Assembly: GCF_030709675.1 (NCBI RefSeq)
Contig: NZ_JAUZQD010000015.1
Coordinates: forward strand, 1-64,000
DNA: 64,000 nucleotides
Origin: Symbioplanes lichenis
Lineage (GTDB): Bacteria > Actinomycetota > Actinomycetes > Mycobacteriales > Micromonosporaceae
Direction of reading: 5' to 3'
How positions within the stretch are numbered: the first letter of the stretch is position 1; each line of letters opens with the position of its first letter. Below, piece by piece: positions 1 through 7,824 of this stretch. The notes beneath the pieces were generated by a model. The model had not been told where the DNA came from, ran no database searches, and saw only the letters and a list, made by a program, of their open reading frames with translations. Made by a program: the position numbers and the translations under genes.

Positions 1-43
1 GCCAGCACGCCGGCGGCCACCCGGTCCGCCAGCACGCCGGCGG
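1..43. repeat. Direct repeat at window edge
   Basis: The 16-mer GCCAGCACGCCGGCGG occurs at 1-16 and again at 28-43, 27 bp apart. The first 150 bases hold no gene that I can support; the repeat may belong to the 3' part of a gene lying outside the window or to a minisatellite like those elsewhere here. Confidence 0.5.
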
Positions 44-152
44 TCGATCGGCGCCGGTCAGCGGGCCTGGGCGCTCGGTGCGGGGCGCGCCTCAGCTGCG
101 GGAACATTGCTTGTGCTCCGTACCATGAAGACCCACTTCACAGGAGGACTCG

Positions 153-884
153 ATGCGCAGCGAACTGTTCTCGGCCGACAACCTCGAGAAGGAATCGGCC
201 CAGCCCGGCCTTCGGCTCCAGAACTCCAAGCTGCTCAAGGCCGAGCTGAACGGCGAGTTCATGGCTCGCGTCGGCTCGATGGTCGCCTATCAGGGGCAGG
301 TGCAGTTCGAGGCGCTCGGCTCGGGCGGCCTCGGCAAGTTCCTCAAGCAGAAGCTGACCGGTGAGGGCGTGCCGCTGATGCGCGTCCGCGGCCAGGGTGA
401 CGTGTTCCTCGCCGAGAACGCCGCCGACATCCACCTCATCGACCTCGAGCCCGGCGACGGCCTGTCCATCAACGGCGCGAACGTGCTGGCCTTCGACTCG
501 ACGCTCAACTACGACATCAAGATGGTCCAGGGCGTGGGCGCGGCCTCGAACGCGGGCCTGTTCAACTGCGTCTTCACCGGGCACGGCCGGATCGCGGTCA
601 CGACCAAGGGCACCCCGGTGGTGCTGACGGTCGACCAGCCGACGTACGTGGACCCGCAGGCGGCGATCTGCTGGTCGGCGAACCTGCAGACGGGCTATCA
701 CCGGGGCGAGCAGTTCGGCCTGGGCACGCTGCTCGGGCGCACGACGGGCGAGCGCTTCACGATGAGCTTCTCGGGTCAGGGCTTCGTCGTCGTCCAGCCC
801 TCCGAGGAGCCCCCGGGCGGTCTGGCCGGCGCCGCGGGCGGTCAGCAGCAGAGCGGCGGCCTGCTCAACAACCTCTTCGACTGA
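153..884 (+). CDS. AIM24 family protein
   Basis: A 243-residue protein resembling the AIM24 (DUF124) family, beta-helical proteins named after a yeast mitochondrial protein; the bacterial role is unknown. It is rich in Gly and Val, with the alternating beta-type pattern of the family (FLAENAADIHLIDLEPGD, GHGRIAVTTKGTPVVLTVD) and a Gly/Gln-rich tail ending LLNNLFD. There is no signal peptide or membrane segment, so it is probably cytoplasmic. The ATG follows AGGAGG (142-147) at good spacing. It converges with the zincin-like gene across a repeat array that begins at its own stop codon. Confidence 0.85.
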   Translation: MRSELFSADNLEKESAQPGLRLQNSKLLKAELNGEFMARVGSMVAYQGQVQFEALGSGGLGKFLKQKLTGEGVPLMRVRGQGDVFLAENAADIHLIDLEPGDGLSINGANVLAFDSTLNYDIKMVQGVGAASNAGLFNCVFTGHGRIAVTTKGTPVVLTVDQPTYVDPQAAICWSANLQTGYHRGEQFGLGTLLGRTTGERFTMSFSGQGFVVVQPSEEPPGGLAGAAGGQQQSGGLLNNLFD

Positions 885-1019
885 CGCGACGGACAGGCTG
901 ACGCGACAGGCAGGCTGACGCCACAAGGCGGGCTGACGCGACAGGCAGGCTGACGCCACAAGGCGGGCTGACGTCGCGAGCAGGCTGACGTCACGGGGCG
1001 GGCTGACTCCCGCGAGTCA
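882..1019. repeat. 17/18-bp tandem repeat joining two convergent stops
   Basis: Eight copies of a unit like GGCTGACGCGACAGGCA, with TGA at 882, 899, 916, 934, 951, 969, 986 and 1004. Steps alternate 17 and 18, so the higher-order unit is 35 bp (899/934/969/1004). The first copy is the stop codon of the AIM24 gene, and the last runs into a hairpin containing the stop of the convergent gene. Confidence 0.9.
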
Positions 1020-1023
1020 GCCC
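1000..1023. terminator. Hairpin over convergent stop
   Basis: A perfect 10-bp stem (GGGCTGACTC pairing with GAGTCAGCCC) around a CCGC loop. It covers the stop codon of the minus-strand gene (1017-1019) and could act as a bidirectional terminator, although no U-tract follows. Confidence 0.5.
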
Positions 1024-1370
1024 CAGCCCAGCTCGTGCAGGCGGTGGTCGTCGATGCCGAAGTGGTGGGCGATCTCGTGGACCACAGTGATCGCGACCTC
1101 GTCGATGACGTCGGCCTCGGTGTCGCAGACGGCGAGCGTCGGCAGGCGATAGATGGTGATCCGGTCGGGCAGCACGCCGGCGTAGTCCCACCCGCGGCTG
1201 GTGAGGTCGGTGCCCTCGTAGAGGCCGAGCAGGCCCAGGCTGCCGTCCGGTGGCAGGTCCTCGACGAGGATGACCACGTTGTTCATCATCTTGAGCAGCT
1301 CGGGCGGGACCTCGTCGAGGGCCTCGCCGACGAACTCCTCGAACCGCTCTCGGCTCATCTCGACCGGCAC
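1017..1370 (-). CDS. Zincin-like metallopeptidase family protein
   Basis: A protein of about 117 residues with HEIAHHFGIDD near the C-terminus, that is HExxHxxGxxD, where two His and the Asp bind zinc and Glu is catalytic. This fits the small metallopeptidase family common in actinobacteria (DUF1025-type). Upstream is the family's PVEMSRERFEEFV-like start. I chose GTG at 1370 because homologues usually begin with this PVEM segment; ATG at 1358 is the alternative. The true substrate is unknown. It converges with the AIM24-like gene. Confidence 0.8.
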   Translation of the reverse strand: MPVEMSRERFEEFVGEALDEVPPELLKMMNNVVILVEDLPPDGSLGLLGLYEGTDLTSRGWDYAGVLPDRITIYRLPTLAVCDTEADVIDEVAITVVHEIAHHFGIDDHRLHELGWG

Positions 1371-1539
1371 GCGACCATTGTGCTCTTCCGTCCTGCCGCG
1401 CTGCCATCCGTGCGAACCCGCATCCACGGGTGCCCTCCCAGCGCGCAATCGCGGTCGCACTCCCAGCCCGCATCGGCGGGGCCGCGAACGGCGGCGCGCC
1501 GGCCGGTGAGCCCGGACCGGCGCGCGAGGAGCGGGAAGC

Positions 1540-1968
1540 TCAGGAAAGCGTGGCGTGCAGCGAGATCTGCGCGCCCGGCGCGAGGAGCCGGGAGATCGGG
1601 CAGTTCTCCTTGGCGTCCGCGGCGATCTTCTGGAAGGTGTCGTTGTCGACGCCGGGGACCTCGCCGACCGTCTCGAGCTCGATGCGGGTCACGCCGAAGC
1701 CCGCGTCGTTCTTGTCCAGGTGCACCCGGGCGATGGTGTCCACCGACGTCGGCGTGAAGCCGGCGTCGCTCAGCGCCTTCGAGAACGCCATCGAGAAGCA
1801 GCCGGCGTGCGCGGCGCCGATGAGCTCCTCGGGGTTGGTGCCCTCACCTTCCTCGAAACGGGACTTGAAGGAGTAATTCCCCGTGATCCCGCCCTTACCG
1901 GTCTTGATCGTCCCGGAGCCCTCGGTCAGGTTGCCCGTCCAGCGGGCGGAAGCTTTGCTAATAGGCAT
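1540..1968 (-). CDS. OsmC family peroxiredoxin
   Basis: A 142-residue OsmC/Ohr-type protein, which reduces organic hydroperoxides with a pair of cysteines. Visible signatures are NPEELIGAAHAGCFSMAFSKAL with the first catalytic Cys and AKENCPISRLL with the second, as in the OsmC subgroup. The start MPISKASARW is the usual one for the family, and the ATG at 1968 is the first in a sensible position. It is divergent from the membrane-protein gene at 2035, with about 66 bp between the starts. Confidence 0.92.
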   Translation of the reverse strand: MPISKASARWTGNLTEGSGTIKTGKGGITGNYSFKSRFEEGEGTNPEELIGAAHAGCFSMAFSKALSDAGFTPTSVDTIARVHLDKNDAGFGVTRIELETVGEVPGVDNDTFQKIAADAKENCPISRLLAPGAQISLHATLS

Positions 1969-2034
1969 ACTCGGAACGCTAGTCCATCTCTCCGGCACTG
2001 GCCGGGCGACCGCGCGCAGGCGATTATTGTTCGC

Positions 2035-2772
2035 ATGTCGCAGCCCGAGGAAGCGGTCATCGAGTTCGGCCCGGCGGAGTCCGCCGGCGAGCCGGACCAG
2101 CAGCGCCGCCGCGACGTCGGTGGCTTTCTCGCCGGTCTCGGCCGCGACCGCCGCGTGGTGCCGCTGACCGCCGGGCTCGGCGCGCTCGCCCTCTTCGCGT
2201 CGCTGGTCTCCGAGTGGCAGGTCACCTCGTTCGACGGCCGGTTGCTCCAGGACGGCGCGGCCGGCGCCCGGCCGTTCTCGACCACGGTGGCCGAGGTCAC
2301 CGGCTGGGGCCCGGCCTATCTCGTCGGCCTCTTCCTGATGGTCACGGCCGTCGTCCTCGCCCTCTTCGGACCAGCCTCCGGCCGCCCGTACGCCCGCCTC
2401 GCCGCGCTCAGCACGGGCGGCGTCCTCTTCGTCGTGGTTGCGGCCGCCTACTCGGCGCTGTCGGACACGTCGCAGGTGATCACCGAGTTCCAGTCGGTCA
2501 TCGGATTCGAGGAGCCGGAGATGGGCGTCGACGTCGGCCGGGGCGTGTGGTGCGCGCTGGTCGGCGTGGTGCTGGTGACCGTGGCCGCGTACCTGTCGGG
2601 GCGGGCCTCGGAGCCCGCCGCGGAGGAGAAGCGACCGAGGCGCCGGCCGCACGTGGAGGCGGAGGACGACCCCCGGCCGGAGACGCCGTTCGAGCTGGAG
2701 GTCACGGCGGCCAAGCCGTGGCAGGTGACGGGCGACAGCCGGGACAAACCCGGTGAGGGGATATCGGGATGA
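2035..2772 (+). CDS. Four-TM membrane protein of unknown function
   Basis: A 245-residue protein with a hydrophilic N-terminus, four hydrophobic segments (about residues 43-63, 86-108, 117-138 and 166-185) and an acidic/basic cytoplasmic tail (EEKRPRRRPHVEAEDDPRPE). I do not recognise a functional family; similar Trp-x-Gly-containing actinobacterial membrane proteins sit next to serS. The ATG at 2035 comes shortly after an ATTATTGT stretch and has no Shine-Dalgarno sequence, so a leaderless transcript is possible. It ends 34 bp before serS and may be co-transcribed with it. Confidence 0.7.
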   Translation: MSQPEEAVIEFGPAESAGEPDQQRRRDVGGFLAGLGRDRRVVPLTAGLGALALFASLVSEWQVTSFDGRLLQDGAAGARPFSTTVAEVTGWGPAYLVGLFLMVTAVVLALFGPASGRPYARLAALSTGGVLFVVVAAAYSALSDTSQVITEFQSVIGFEEPEMGVDVGRGVWCALVGVVLVTVAAYLSGRASEPAAEEKRPRRRPHVEAEDDPRPETPFELEVTAAKPWQVTGDSRDKPGEGISG

Positions 2773-2806
2773 GAGCCGGGCACCCGCGCCGGTAGGCTCA
2801 TCAATC

Positions 2807-4087
2807 GTGATTGACCTGCGACTGCTTCGCGAAGACCCCGAGCTGTTCCGTGCCGGCCAGCGGCGGCGCGGCGAGTCCCCCGACAAGGTCGACGAGCTGC
2901 TGCGCGCCGACGAGTCGCGGCGGGCCGCCACTCAGCGCTTCGAGTCGCTGCGGGCGGAGCAGAAATCGCTGGGCAAGCAGGTCTCCAAGGCGTCCGGCGA
3001 CGAGCGGGCGGCGTTGCTGGCCCGCACCAAGGAGCTGGCCGGCGAGGTCAAGAGGGCGGAGGCCGAGACCACCGCGGCCGACGAGGCGTTGCGCAAGGCC
3101 CACCTGGCCGTGCCCAACCTGGTGCAGGAGGGCGTGCCCGAGGGCGGCGAGGACGACTTCGTCGTGCTGCGCGAGGTCGGCGCGATCCCGGCCATCGACA
3201 ACCCGAAGGACCACCTCGAGATCGGCGAGGCGCTGCGGGCGATCGACACCGAGCGCGGCGCCAAGGTGTCGGGCTCGCGGTTCTACTTCCTGACCGGCGT
3301 GGGCGCGCTGCTGCAGCTCGCGCTGTTCAACATGGCGATCGCCCAGGCGGTGGAGCACGGCTTCACCCCGTCGATCACGCCGTCGCTGGTCCGGCCCGAG
3401 TCCATGGAGGGTACGGGCTTCCTGGGCGCCCACGCGAGCGAGGTCTACCGGCTCGAGGCCGACGACCTGTTCCTGGTGGGCACGTCGGAGGTGCCACTGG
3501 CGTCCTACCACTCCAACGAGATCCTCGACCTGTCGAACGGGCCGGAGCGGTTCGCGGGCTGGTCGACGTGTTACCGCCGTGAGGCCGGCTCGCACGGCAA
3601 GGACGTGCGGGGCATCCTGCGCGTGCACCAGTTCGACAAGGTCGAGATGTTCTCCTTCTGCCGGCCGGAGGACGCCGTGGCGGAGCACGAGCGGCTCGTC
3701 GCCATGGAGGAGGAGATGCTGGCCAAGGTCGAGATCCCCTACCGGGTGATCGACGTGGCGACCGGTGACCTCGGCTCGAGCGCGTCGCGCAAGTTCGACT
3801 GCGAGGCGTGGGTGCCGTCGCAGGGGCGCTACCGCGAGGTGACGTCGACCTCGAACTGCACGACCTTCCAGGCGCGGCGGCTCAACATCCGCTACCGCGA
3901 CGAGGACGGCAAGCCGCAGACCGCCGCGACGCTCAACGGGACGCTCGCCACGACCCGCTGGCTGATTCCGATCCTCGAGAACCACCAGCAGCCGGACGGC
4001 TCGGTGCGGGTCCCCAAGGCCCTGCAGCCATTCCTCGGCGGCCGCGAGATTCTGGAACCGACGACGAAGCTTGCCGCTAACGCGTGA
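2807..4087 (+). CDS. serS: Seryl-tRNA synthetase
   Basis: A 426-residue class II seryl-tRNA synthetase, which charges tRNA(Ser) with serine in the cytoplasm. The N-terminal coiled-coil arm (residues about 25-105, rich in Glu/Arg/Lys/Ala) grips the tRNA long arm. The catalytic domain has FLVGTSEVPLASYH, motif 2 (STCYRREAGSHGKDVRGI, RVHQFDKVEMFSF) and motif 3 (NGTLATTRWLIPILENHQ). The GTG at 2807 (VIDLRLLREDPELFRAG) matches family length and lies 8 nt after TAGGCT (2793-2798), so it is probably leaderless. A strong hairpin follows the stop. Confidence 0.97.
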   Translation: MIDLRLLREDPELFRAGQRRRGESPDKVDELLRADESRRAATQRFESLRAEQKSLGKQVSKASGDERAALLARTKELAGEVKRAEAETTAADEALRKAHLAVPNLVQEGVPEGGEDDFVVLREVGAIPAIDNPKDHLEIGEALRAIDTERGAKVSGSRFYFLTGVGALLQLALFNMAIAQAVEHGFTPSITPSLVRPESMEGTGFLGAHASEVYRLEADDLFLVGTSEVPLASYHSNEILDLSNGPERFAGWSTCYRREAGSHGKDVRGILRVHQFDKVEMFSFCRPEDAVAEHERLVAMEEEMLAKVEIPYRVIDVATGDLGSSASRKFDCEAWVPSQGRYREVTSTSNCTTFQARRLNIRYRDEDGKPQTAATLNGTLATTRWLIPILENHQQPDGSVRVPKALQPFLGGREILEPTTKLAANA

Positions 4088-4150
4088 TACACCAACCGGC
4101 TACCAGAAGTCATAGCTGCTGGTAGCCGGTTCGGTGTACCGTTTTCCTTC
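4088..4150 (+). terminator. Intrinsic terminator after serS
   Basis: Left arm 4088-4106 (TACACCAACCGGCTACCAG) pairs with 4119-4138 with a single bulged base, around a 12-nt loop. A T-rich stretch (GTTTTCCTT) follows. It lies directly after the serS stop. Confidence 0.85.
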
Positions 4151-4188
4151 CGCCCTCCGCGGGGGTTCCGCACCCTCGGAGGTTCTCG

Positions 4189-5001
4189 ATGACCCGACCC
4201 GGCCTGCCGAAGCTCATCGCCACCGATCTCGACGGCACGCTCGTGCGCAGCGATGACACCGTCTCCGCGTACACCCATGCAGTGCTGGACCGGGTCCGGG
4301 CCGCCGGCATCCGCGTCGTGGGCGCCACCGGCCGTGGTCCGCGGCTGACCGAGCTGACCCGCAACGACATCCGGGACGCCGACTTCCTGGTGCTGGCGCA
4401 GGGCGGCTGGGTCATCGACCAGCAGGAGTCCCGGTTGCTGCGCAGCGCCCGGCTGCCCGGCCGCGACCTGGCCCGCGCGTTGCAGGCGCTGGAGGCCGAG
4501 GTCGGTCCGCTTTCGGTCATGGTCGAGGCGCTCGATCACGACGACGCGCCGCTCTGGGGCGATTACGACCCGACGTGGCGCTATCCGGTGACGGTCGAGC
4601 CGCGTACCCGGGATGAATGTCTGACCTCGGACGTCATCAAGGCGTTCGCCCGATCGTTCGAGCGCGACGTCGACGATCTGCTCGCGGCCGCCCGCCGGGT
4701 CGTGCCACCGCACGTGGCGTCGGTCACCCAGGCCGGCCTGAACTACGTCGAGATCTGCCCGCCCGAGGTCGACAAGGGCACCGGGCTGGCGGTCGTCGCC
4801 CAGGCGGTCGGCGTGGACCCGGCCGACGTGCTGGTCTTCGGCGACATGCCCAACGACCTGCCGATGTTCGCGTGGGCGGGGTGGAGCCGGGTCGCCGTCG
4901 CCAACGCCCACCCGGAGCTGCTCGCGGTCGCCGACGAGGTGACGCTGACCAACGACGAGGACGGGGTGGCGGTCTACCTGGACAAGCTACTGTCGAAGTG
5001 A
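4189..5001 (+). CDS. Cof-type HAD hydrolase (first of tandem pair)
   Basis: A 270-residue HAD-superfamily phosphatase of the Cof/class IIB type. Motif I is ATDLDGTLVRSDD near the N-terminus, with the nucleophilic Asp. Motif IV is VFGDMPNDLPMFAWAG, and the usual AVANAHPEL and TLTNDEDGVAVYLDKL follow. The family dephosphorylates sugar phosphates and related metabolites; the substrate cannot be read from the sequence. GGAGG lies just upstream of the ATG. Its stop overlaps the start of a second HAD gene of exactly the same length, so this is a tandem duplication and the two are probably translationally coupled. Confidence 0.92.
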   Translation: MTRPGLPKLIATDLDGTLVRSDDTVSAYTHAVLDRVRAAGIRVVGATGRGPRLTELTRNDIRDADFLVLAQGGWVIDQQESRLLRSARLPGRDLARALQALEAEVGPLSVMVEALDHDDAPLWGDYDPTWRYPVTVEPRTRDECLTSDVIKAFARSFERDVDDLLAAARRVVPPHVASVTQAGLNYVEICPPEVDKGTGLAVVAQAVGVDPADVLVFGDMPNDLPMFAWAGWSRVAVANAHPELLAVADEVTLTNDEDGVAVYLDKLLSK

Positions 5002-5813
5002 TGCAGAAACCGTTTCGCCTCGTCGCCTCGGACATCGACGGCACCCTGATCCGCAGCGACGGCACGCTCAGCCCGCGCACCATCGACGTGCTCGACCGGC
5101 TGCACGCCGACGACGTGCCCACCGTCCTCGTGACGGGTCGTCCCGTGCGCTGGTTGCGCCAGCTCTACGACCAGATGGCCGAGCCGCTGCCCGCGGTCTG
5201 CGCCAACGGCGCCGTGGTCTACGACCCCGACACCGACACCATCCTCCGGGCGGCGCCGATCTCCACCGAGCTCCTGCTCGACGTGACCGCGCGGCTGCGC
5301 GAGGCCGTGCCCGACGTCGCCCTGGCCGTCGAGGTCGAGGACGGCCGCAGCTTCTGGCACGAGCCGGCCTGGCCGCTGCACTGGGACGGCAAGCTGGAAG
5401 GGGTCCGCGTCATCGGCACCCCGGACGAGCTGACCAGCGTGCCGGCCGTGAAGCTGCTGGCGCGCTCGGCCCACCACCAGCCCGACGAGTTCGTGGAGCT
5501 GGTGAGCCGGACGCTCGGCACGGTGGTCGAGGCGACGCACTCCTCCACGTCGGCGCTGGTCGAGATCTCGGCGGCGGGCGTCACCAAGGCCGCCGGGCTC
5601 GCGTGGCTGTGCGAGCAGCGCGGCCTCACCGCCGCCGATGTTGTGGCCTTCGGCGACATGCCGAACGACCTGCCCTTGCTGACGTGGGCAGGCCGCTCGG
5701 TGGCCATGGGCAACGCGCATCCCGCCGTCAAGGAGATCGCCGACGAGATCGGGCTCACGAACGACGAGGACGGCGTGGCCGCGTACCTCGAGAAGGTTTT
5801 TGATCTGGCCTAG
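5001..5813 (+). CDS. Cof-type HAD hydrolase (second of tandem pair)
   Basis: 270 residues and a paralogue of the gene just upstream: motif I is ASDIDGTLIRSDG, motif IV is AFGDMPNDLPLLTWAG, then AMGNAHPAVKEIADEIGLTNDEDGVAAYLEKVF. The ATG shares its A with the preceding TGA stop (TGATG). The stop TAG (5811-5813) lies in a CTAG shared with the stop of the convergent bpa gene. Substrate unknown. Confidence 0.92.
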   Translation: MQKPFRLVASDIDGTLIRSDGTLSPRTIDVLDRLHADDVPTVLVTGRPVRWLRQLYDQMAEPLPAVCANGAVVYDPDTDTILRAAPISTELLLDVTARLREAVPDVALAVEVEDGRSFWHEPAWPLHWDGKLEGVRVIGTPDELTSVPAVKLLARSAHHQPDEFVELVSRTLGTVVEATHSSTSALVEISAAGVTKAAGLAWLCEQRGLTAADVVAFGDMPNDLPLLTWAGRSVAMGNAHPAVKEIADEIGLTNDEDGVAAYLEKVFDLA

Positions 5814-6376
5814 AGGTATTGGCCCGTGTTGCCCTCGGCACCGCCCGGGGCGGTCATGCCGGGGATGATGCCGTTGGGGCCGACCGGGAGCGCCGGGCGG
5901 CCGCCGGGGCCGCGCATCTGCTCGAGCTGCAGCCGGGCCGCCATCTGCTGGGCGACCAGTGCGGCCTGGATGCCGTGGAAGAGCCCCTCGAGCCAGCCGA
6001 CCAGCTGGGCCTGGGCGATCCGCAGCTCACCCTCGCTCGGCGGCGTCTCGCCCTCGAACGGCAGCGACAGCCGCTCGAGCTCCTCGCGCAGCTCGGGCGC
6101 CAGGCCGTCCTCCAGCTCCTTGATCGAGCGCTGGTGGATCTCCCGCAGCCGGCCGCGGCTGGCCTCGTCGAGCGGCGCCGCGCGGACCTCCTCGAGCAGC
6201 TGCTTGATCATGCTGCCGATCCGCATGACCTTGGCGGGCTGCTCGATCTGGTTGCCGGGCTCCTCGGGCTTCATGCTCCCGTCGGACTCCACCGTGCCCA
6301 TCGGACGGCCGTCCGGGCCCACCACGATGACGGACTCTTCCTGCTTGCCTTCGGTGTCGTCGCTCATGCGAACCAT
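5810..6376 (-). CDS. bpa: Bacterial proteasome activator Bpa/PafE
   Basis: About 188 residues, resembling the ATP-independent proteasome activator of mycobacteria (Bpa/PafE, Rv3780 family). Rings of this helical protein dock on the 20S proteasome and admit unfolded substrates. Typical features are SVIVVGPDGRPMGTV near the N-terminus, a long helical core (SMIKQLLEEVRAAPLDEASRGRL and GELRIAQAQLVGWLEGLFHGIQAAL), a Gly/Pro-rich tail and the exact C-terminal docking motif GQYL. The start is ATG 6376 or 6367; a GAGAGA sequence lies just upstream. It shares a CTAG stop overlap with the convergent HAD gene. Confidence 0.93.
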   Translation of the reverse strand: MVRMSDDTEGKQEESVIVVGPDGRPMGTVESDGSMKPEEPGNQIEQPAKVMRIGSMIKQLLEEVRAAPLDEASRGRLREIHQRSIKELEDGLAPELREELERLSLPFEGETPPSEGELRIAQAQLVGWLEGLFHGIQAALVAQQMAARLQLEQMRGPGGRPALPVGPNGIIPGMTAPGGAEGNTGQYL

Positions 6377-6441
6377 TTTCTCTCGCCCGCGCTCGTCCGG
6401 CCCGTGCGGGGCGCCCCCGCTCATCCAGCCCAGGCGGGCGG

Positions 6442-7269
6442 TCACCTTCTGAGCTCGGCCACCACGCACTTGACGCTGCCGCCGCCCCGCTTGAGCTCAC
6501 CGAGATCCACGTGCACCGGGCTGTAACCGGCATCACGCACCTTCGCGCCGAACGCCGTCGCCTCGGTGTTGAGGATCACGTGCCGGCCGTCGCTGACCAG
6601 GTTGAGCGCGAACGCCTCGGCGTCGGCCCGATCGGCGAGGACGGCGTCGGGGAAGAGCTGGGCGAGGACGCGCTGCGAGGCGGGCGAGAAGGCCTCCGGG
6701 AAGTACGCGACGTGCCGGTCGTCGAGCGCCGCGAGGGCCGTGTCGAGGTGGTAGAAGGCGGGGTCGACCAGGCGGAGCGACACCACCGGGCGGCCCAGGA
6801 CCTCTTGCGCTTCGGCGTGGGCGGCCGGGTCCGTACGGAATCCGTAGCCGGCCAGGATCATGCCGCCGTAAGCCCCGGGAAGGTACGCGAAGTCGCCCTC
6901 GCCCTCGTTGACGTGCACAGGGGACGCGTACGACCAGGTGTCGGCCGTGTAGAAGAGGCGATGCGCCTCGGCCTCGTCCGTGCGCTGCGGATAACGGAAC
7001 CGCGCGCCGTAGACGGTGCCGTCGACGGAGAAGGCGCCGTTGGCCGCGTAGACCATGTCGGGCAGCCCGGGGCGCGCGTCGAGCACGTGCACGGTGTGAC
7101 CGAGGTCGACGAGCGTGTCGCGCAGGAGCGTCCACTGCTTGCCCGCGAGGCCGGCGTCGACCGGCACGGTGACGTCCATCCACGGATTGATGACGTAGTC
7201 GACCGTGAAGTGGTCGGGCGGACACATGAGATATGTCCGCATACGCGGCAACCGCTCGGTCTGGCTCAT
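6442..7269 (-). CDS. ddaH: Dimethylargininase / arginine deiminase-fold enzyme
   Basis: A 275-residue enzyme of the guanidino-group modifying (pentein) superfamily, most like DDAH, which splits N-methylated arginines to citrulline and methylamine. Residues visible in family positions are Asp71 (LPDMVYAANGAF), the HVNEGEGDF segment with Glu122/124, His174 (AFYHLDTAL) and the nucleophile Cys268 in GGGSVKCVV. ATG 7269 gives the family length. It is divergent from an Lrp/AsnC regulator, an arrangement I also know from mycobacteria (Rv2323c/Rv2324), which suggests control by amino-acid supply. Ornithine/arginine catabolism is the likely context; the exact substrate is inferred. Confidence 0.85.
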   Translation of the reverse strand: MSQTERLPRMRTYLMCPPDHFTVDYVINPWMDVTVPVDAGLAGKQWTLLRDTLVDLGHTVHVLDARPGLPDMVYAANGAFSVDGTVYGARFRYPQRTDEAEAHRLFYTADTWSYASPVHVNEGEGDFAYLPGAYGGMILAGYGFRTDPAAHAEAQEVLGRPVVSLRLVDPAFYHLDTALAALDDRHVAYFPEAFSPASQRVLAQLFPDAVLADRADAEAFALNLVSDGRHVILNTEATAFGAKVRDAGYSPVHVDLGELKRGGGSVKCVVAELRR

Positions 7270-7336
7270 GAGGTACAGGGTAGGTACGCTGGGACGGGCG
7301 AAACAGCTCTTTCTCTTGCCCGCTGGAGGCGAATCG

Positions 7337-7789
7337 TTGCGTATGGACGCCGTGGACCAGCGAATCGTTGCGCACCTCGTGGCGGATGCCCGGGCGTCGT
7401 ACGCGGAAATCGGGGCGAAGGTCTCCCTTTCGGCGCCGGCGGTCAAGCGCCGCGTCGACCGGCTGCGGGCCGACGGGGTGATCAAGGGATTCACCGCGGT
7501 CATTGACCCGGCCGCCGTGGGCTGGACGACGGAGGCCTTTGTCGAGCTGTTCTGCACCGGGCGCACGACTCCGGCCCAGCTCACTGTGGCGACGCGGCGG
7601 CACCCGGAGGTGGTGGGCGCGTACACGGTGTCGGGCGAGGCGGACGCGCTCGTGCACCTGCGGGCGGCGGACATCGGACACTTGGAGCAGGCGCTGGAGC
7701 GGTTGCGGGCGGAGCCGTTCGTGACGTCGACGCGAAGCATGGTGGTGCTGTCGCGGCTGGTCGAGACGCCGACGTCGGTGCCGCTCTAG
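7337..7789 (+). CDS. Lrp/AsnC family transcriptional regulator
   Basis: About 150 residues: an N-terminal winged HTH (AVDQRIVAHLVADARASYAEIGAKVSLSAPAVKRRVDRL) and a C-terminal RAM ligand-binding domain (GAYTVSGEADALVHLRAADIGHLEQALERL). Such proteins sense amino acids and usually control the neighbouring gene, here the divergent ddaH. TTG at 7337 is preferred because GGAGG (7325-7329) lies 7 nt ahead of it; ATG 7343, two codons later, is the alternative. The region to ddaH is only 67 bp and must hold both promoters. Confidence 0.92.
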   Translation: MRMDAVDQRIVAHLVADARASYAEIGAKVSLSAPAVKRRVDRLRADGVIKGFTAVIDPAAVGWTTEAFVELFCTGRTTPAQLTVATRRHPEVVGAYTVSGEADALVHLRAADIGHLEQALERLRAEPFVTSTRSMVVLSRLVETPTSVPL

Positions 7790-7824
7790 GGGAACCGCGG
7801 GGCGCGGCGGTGCGTCCCACCCCC

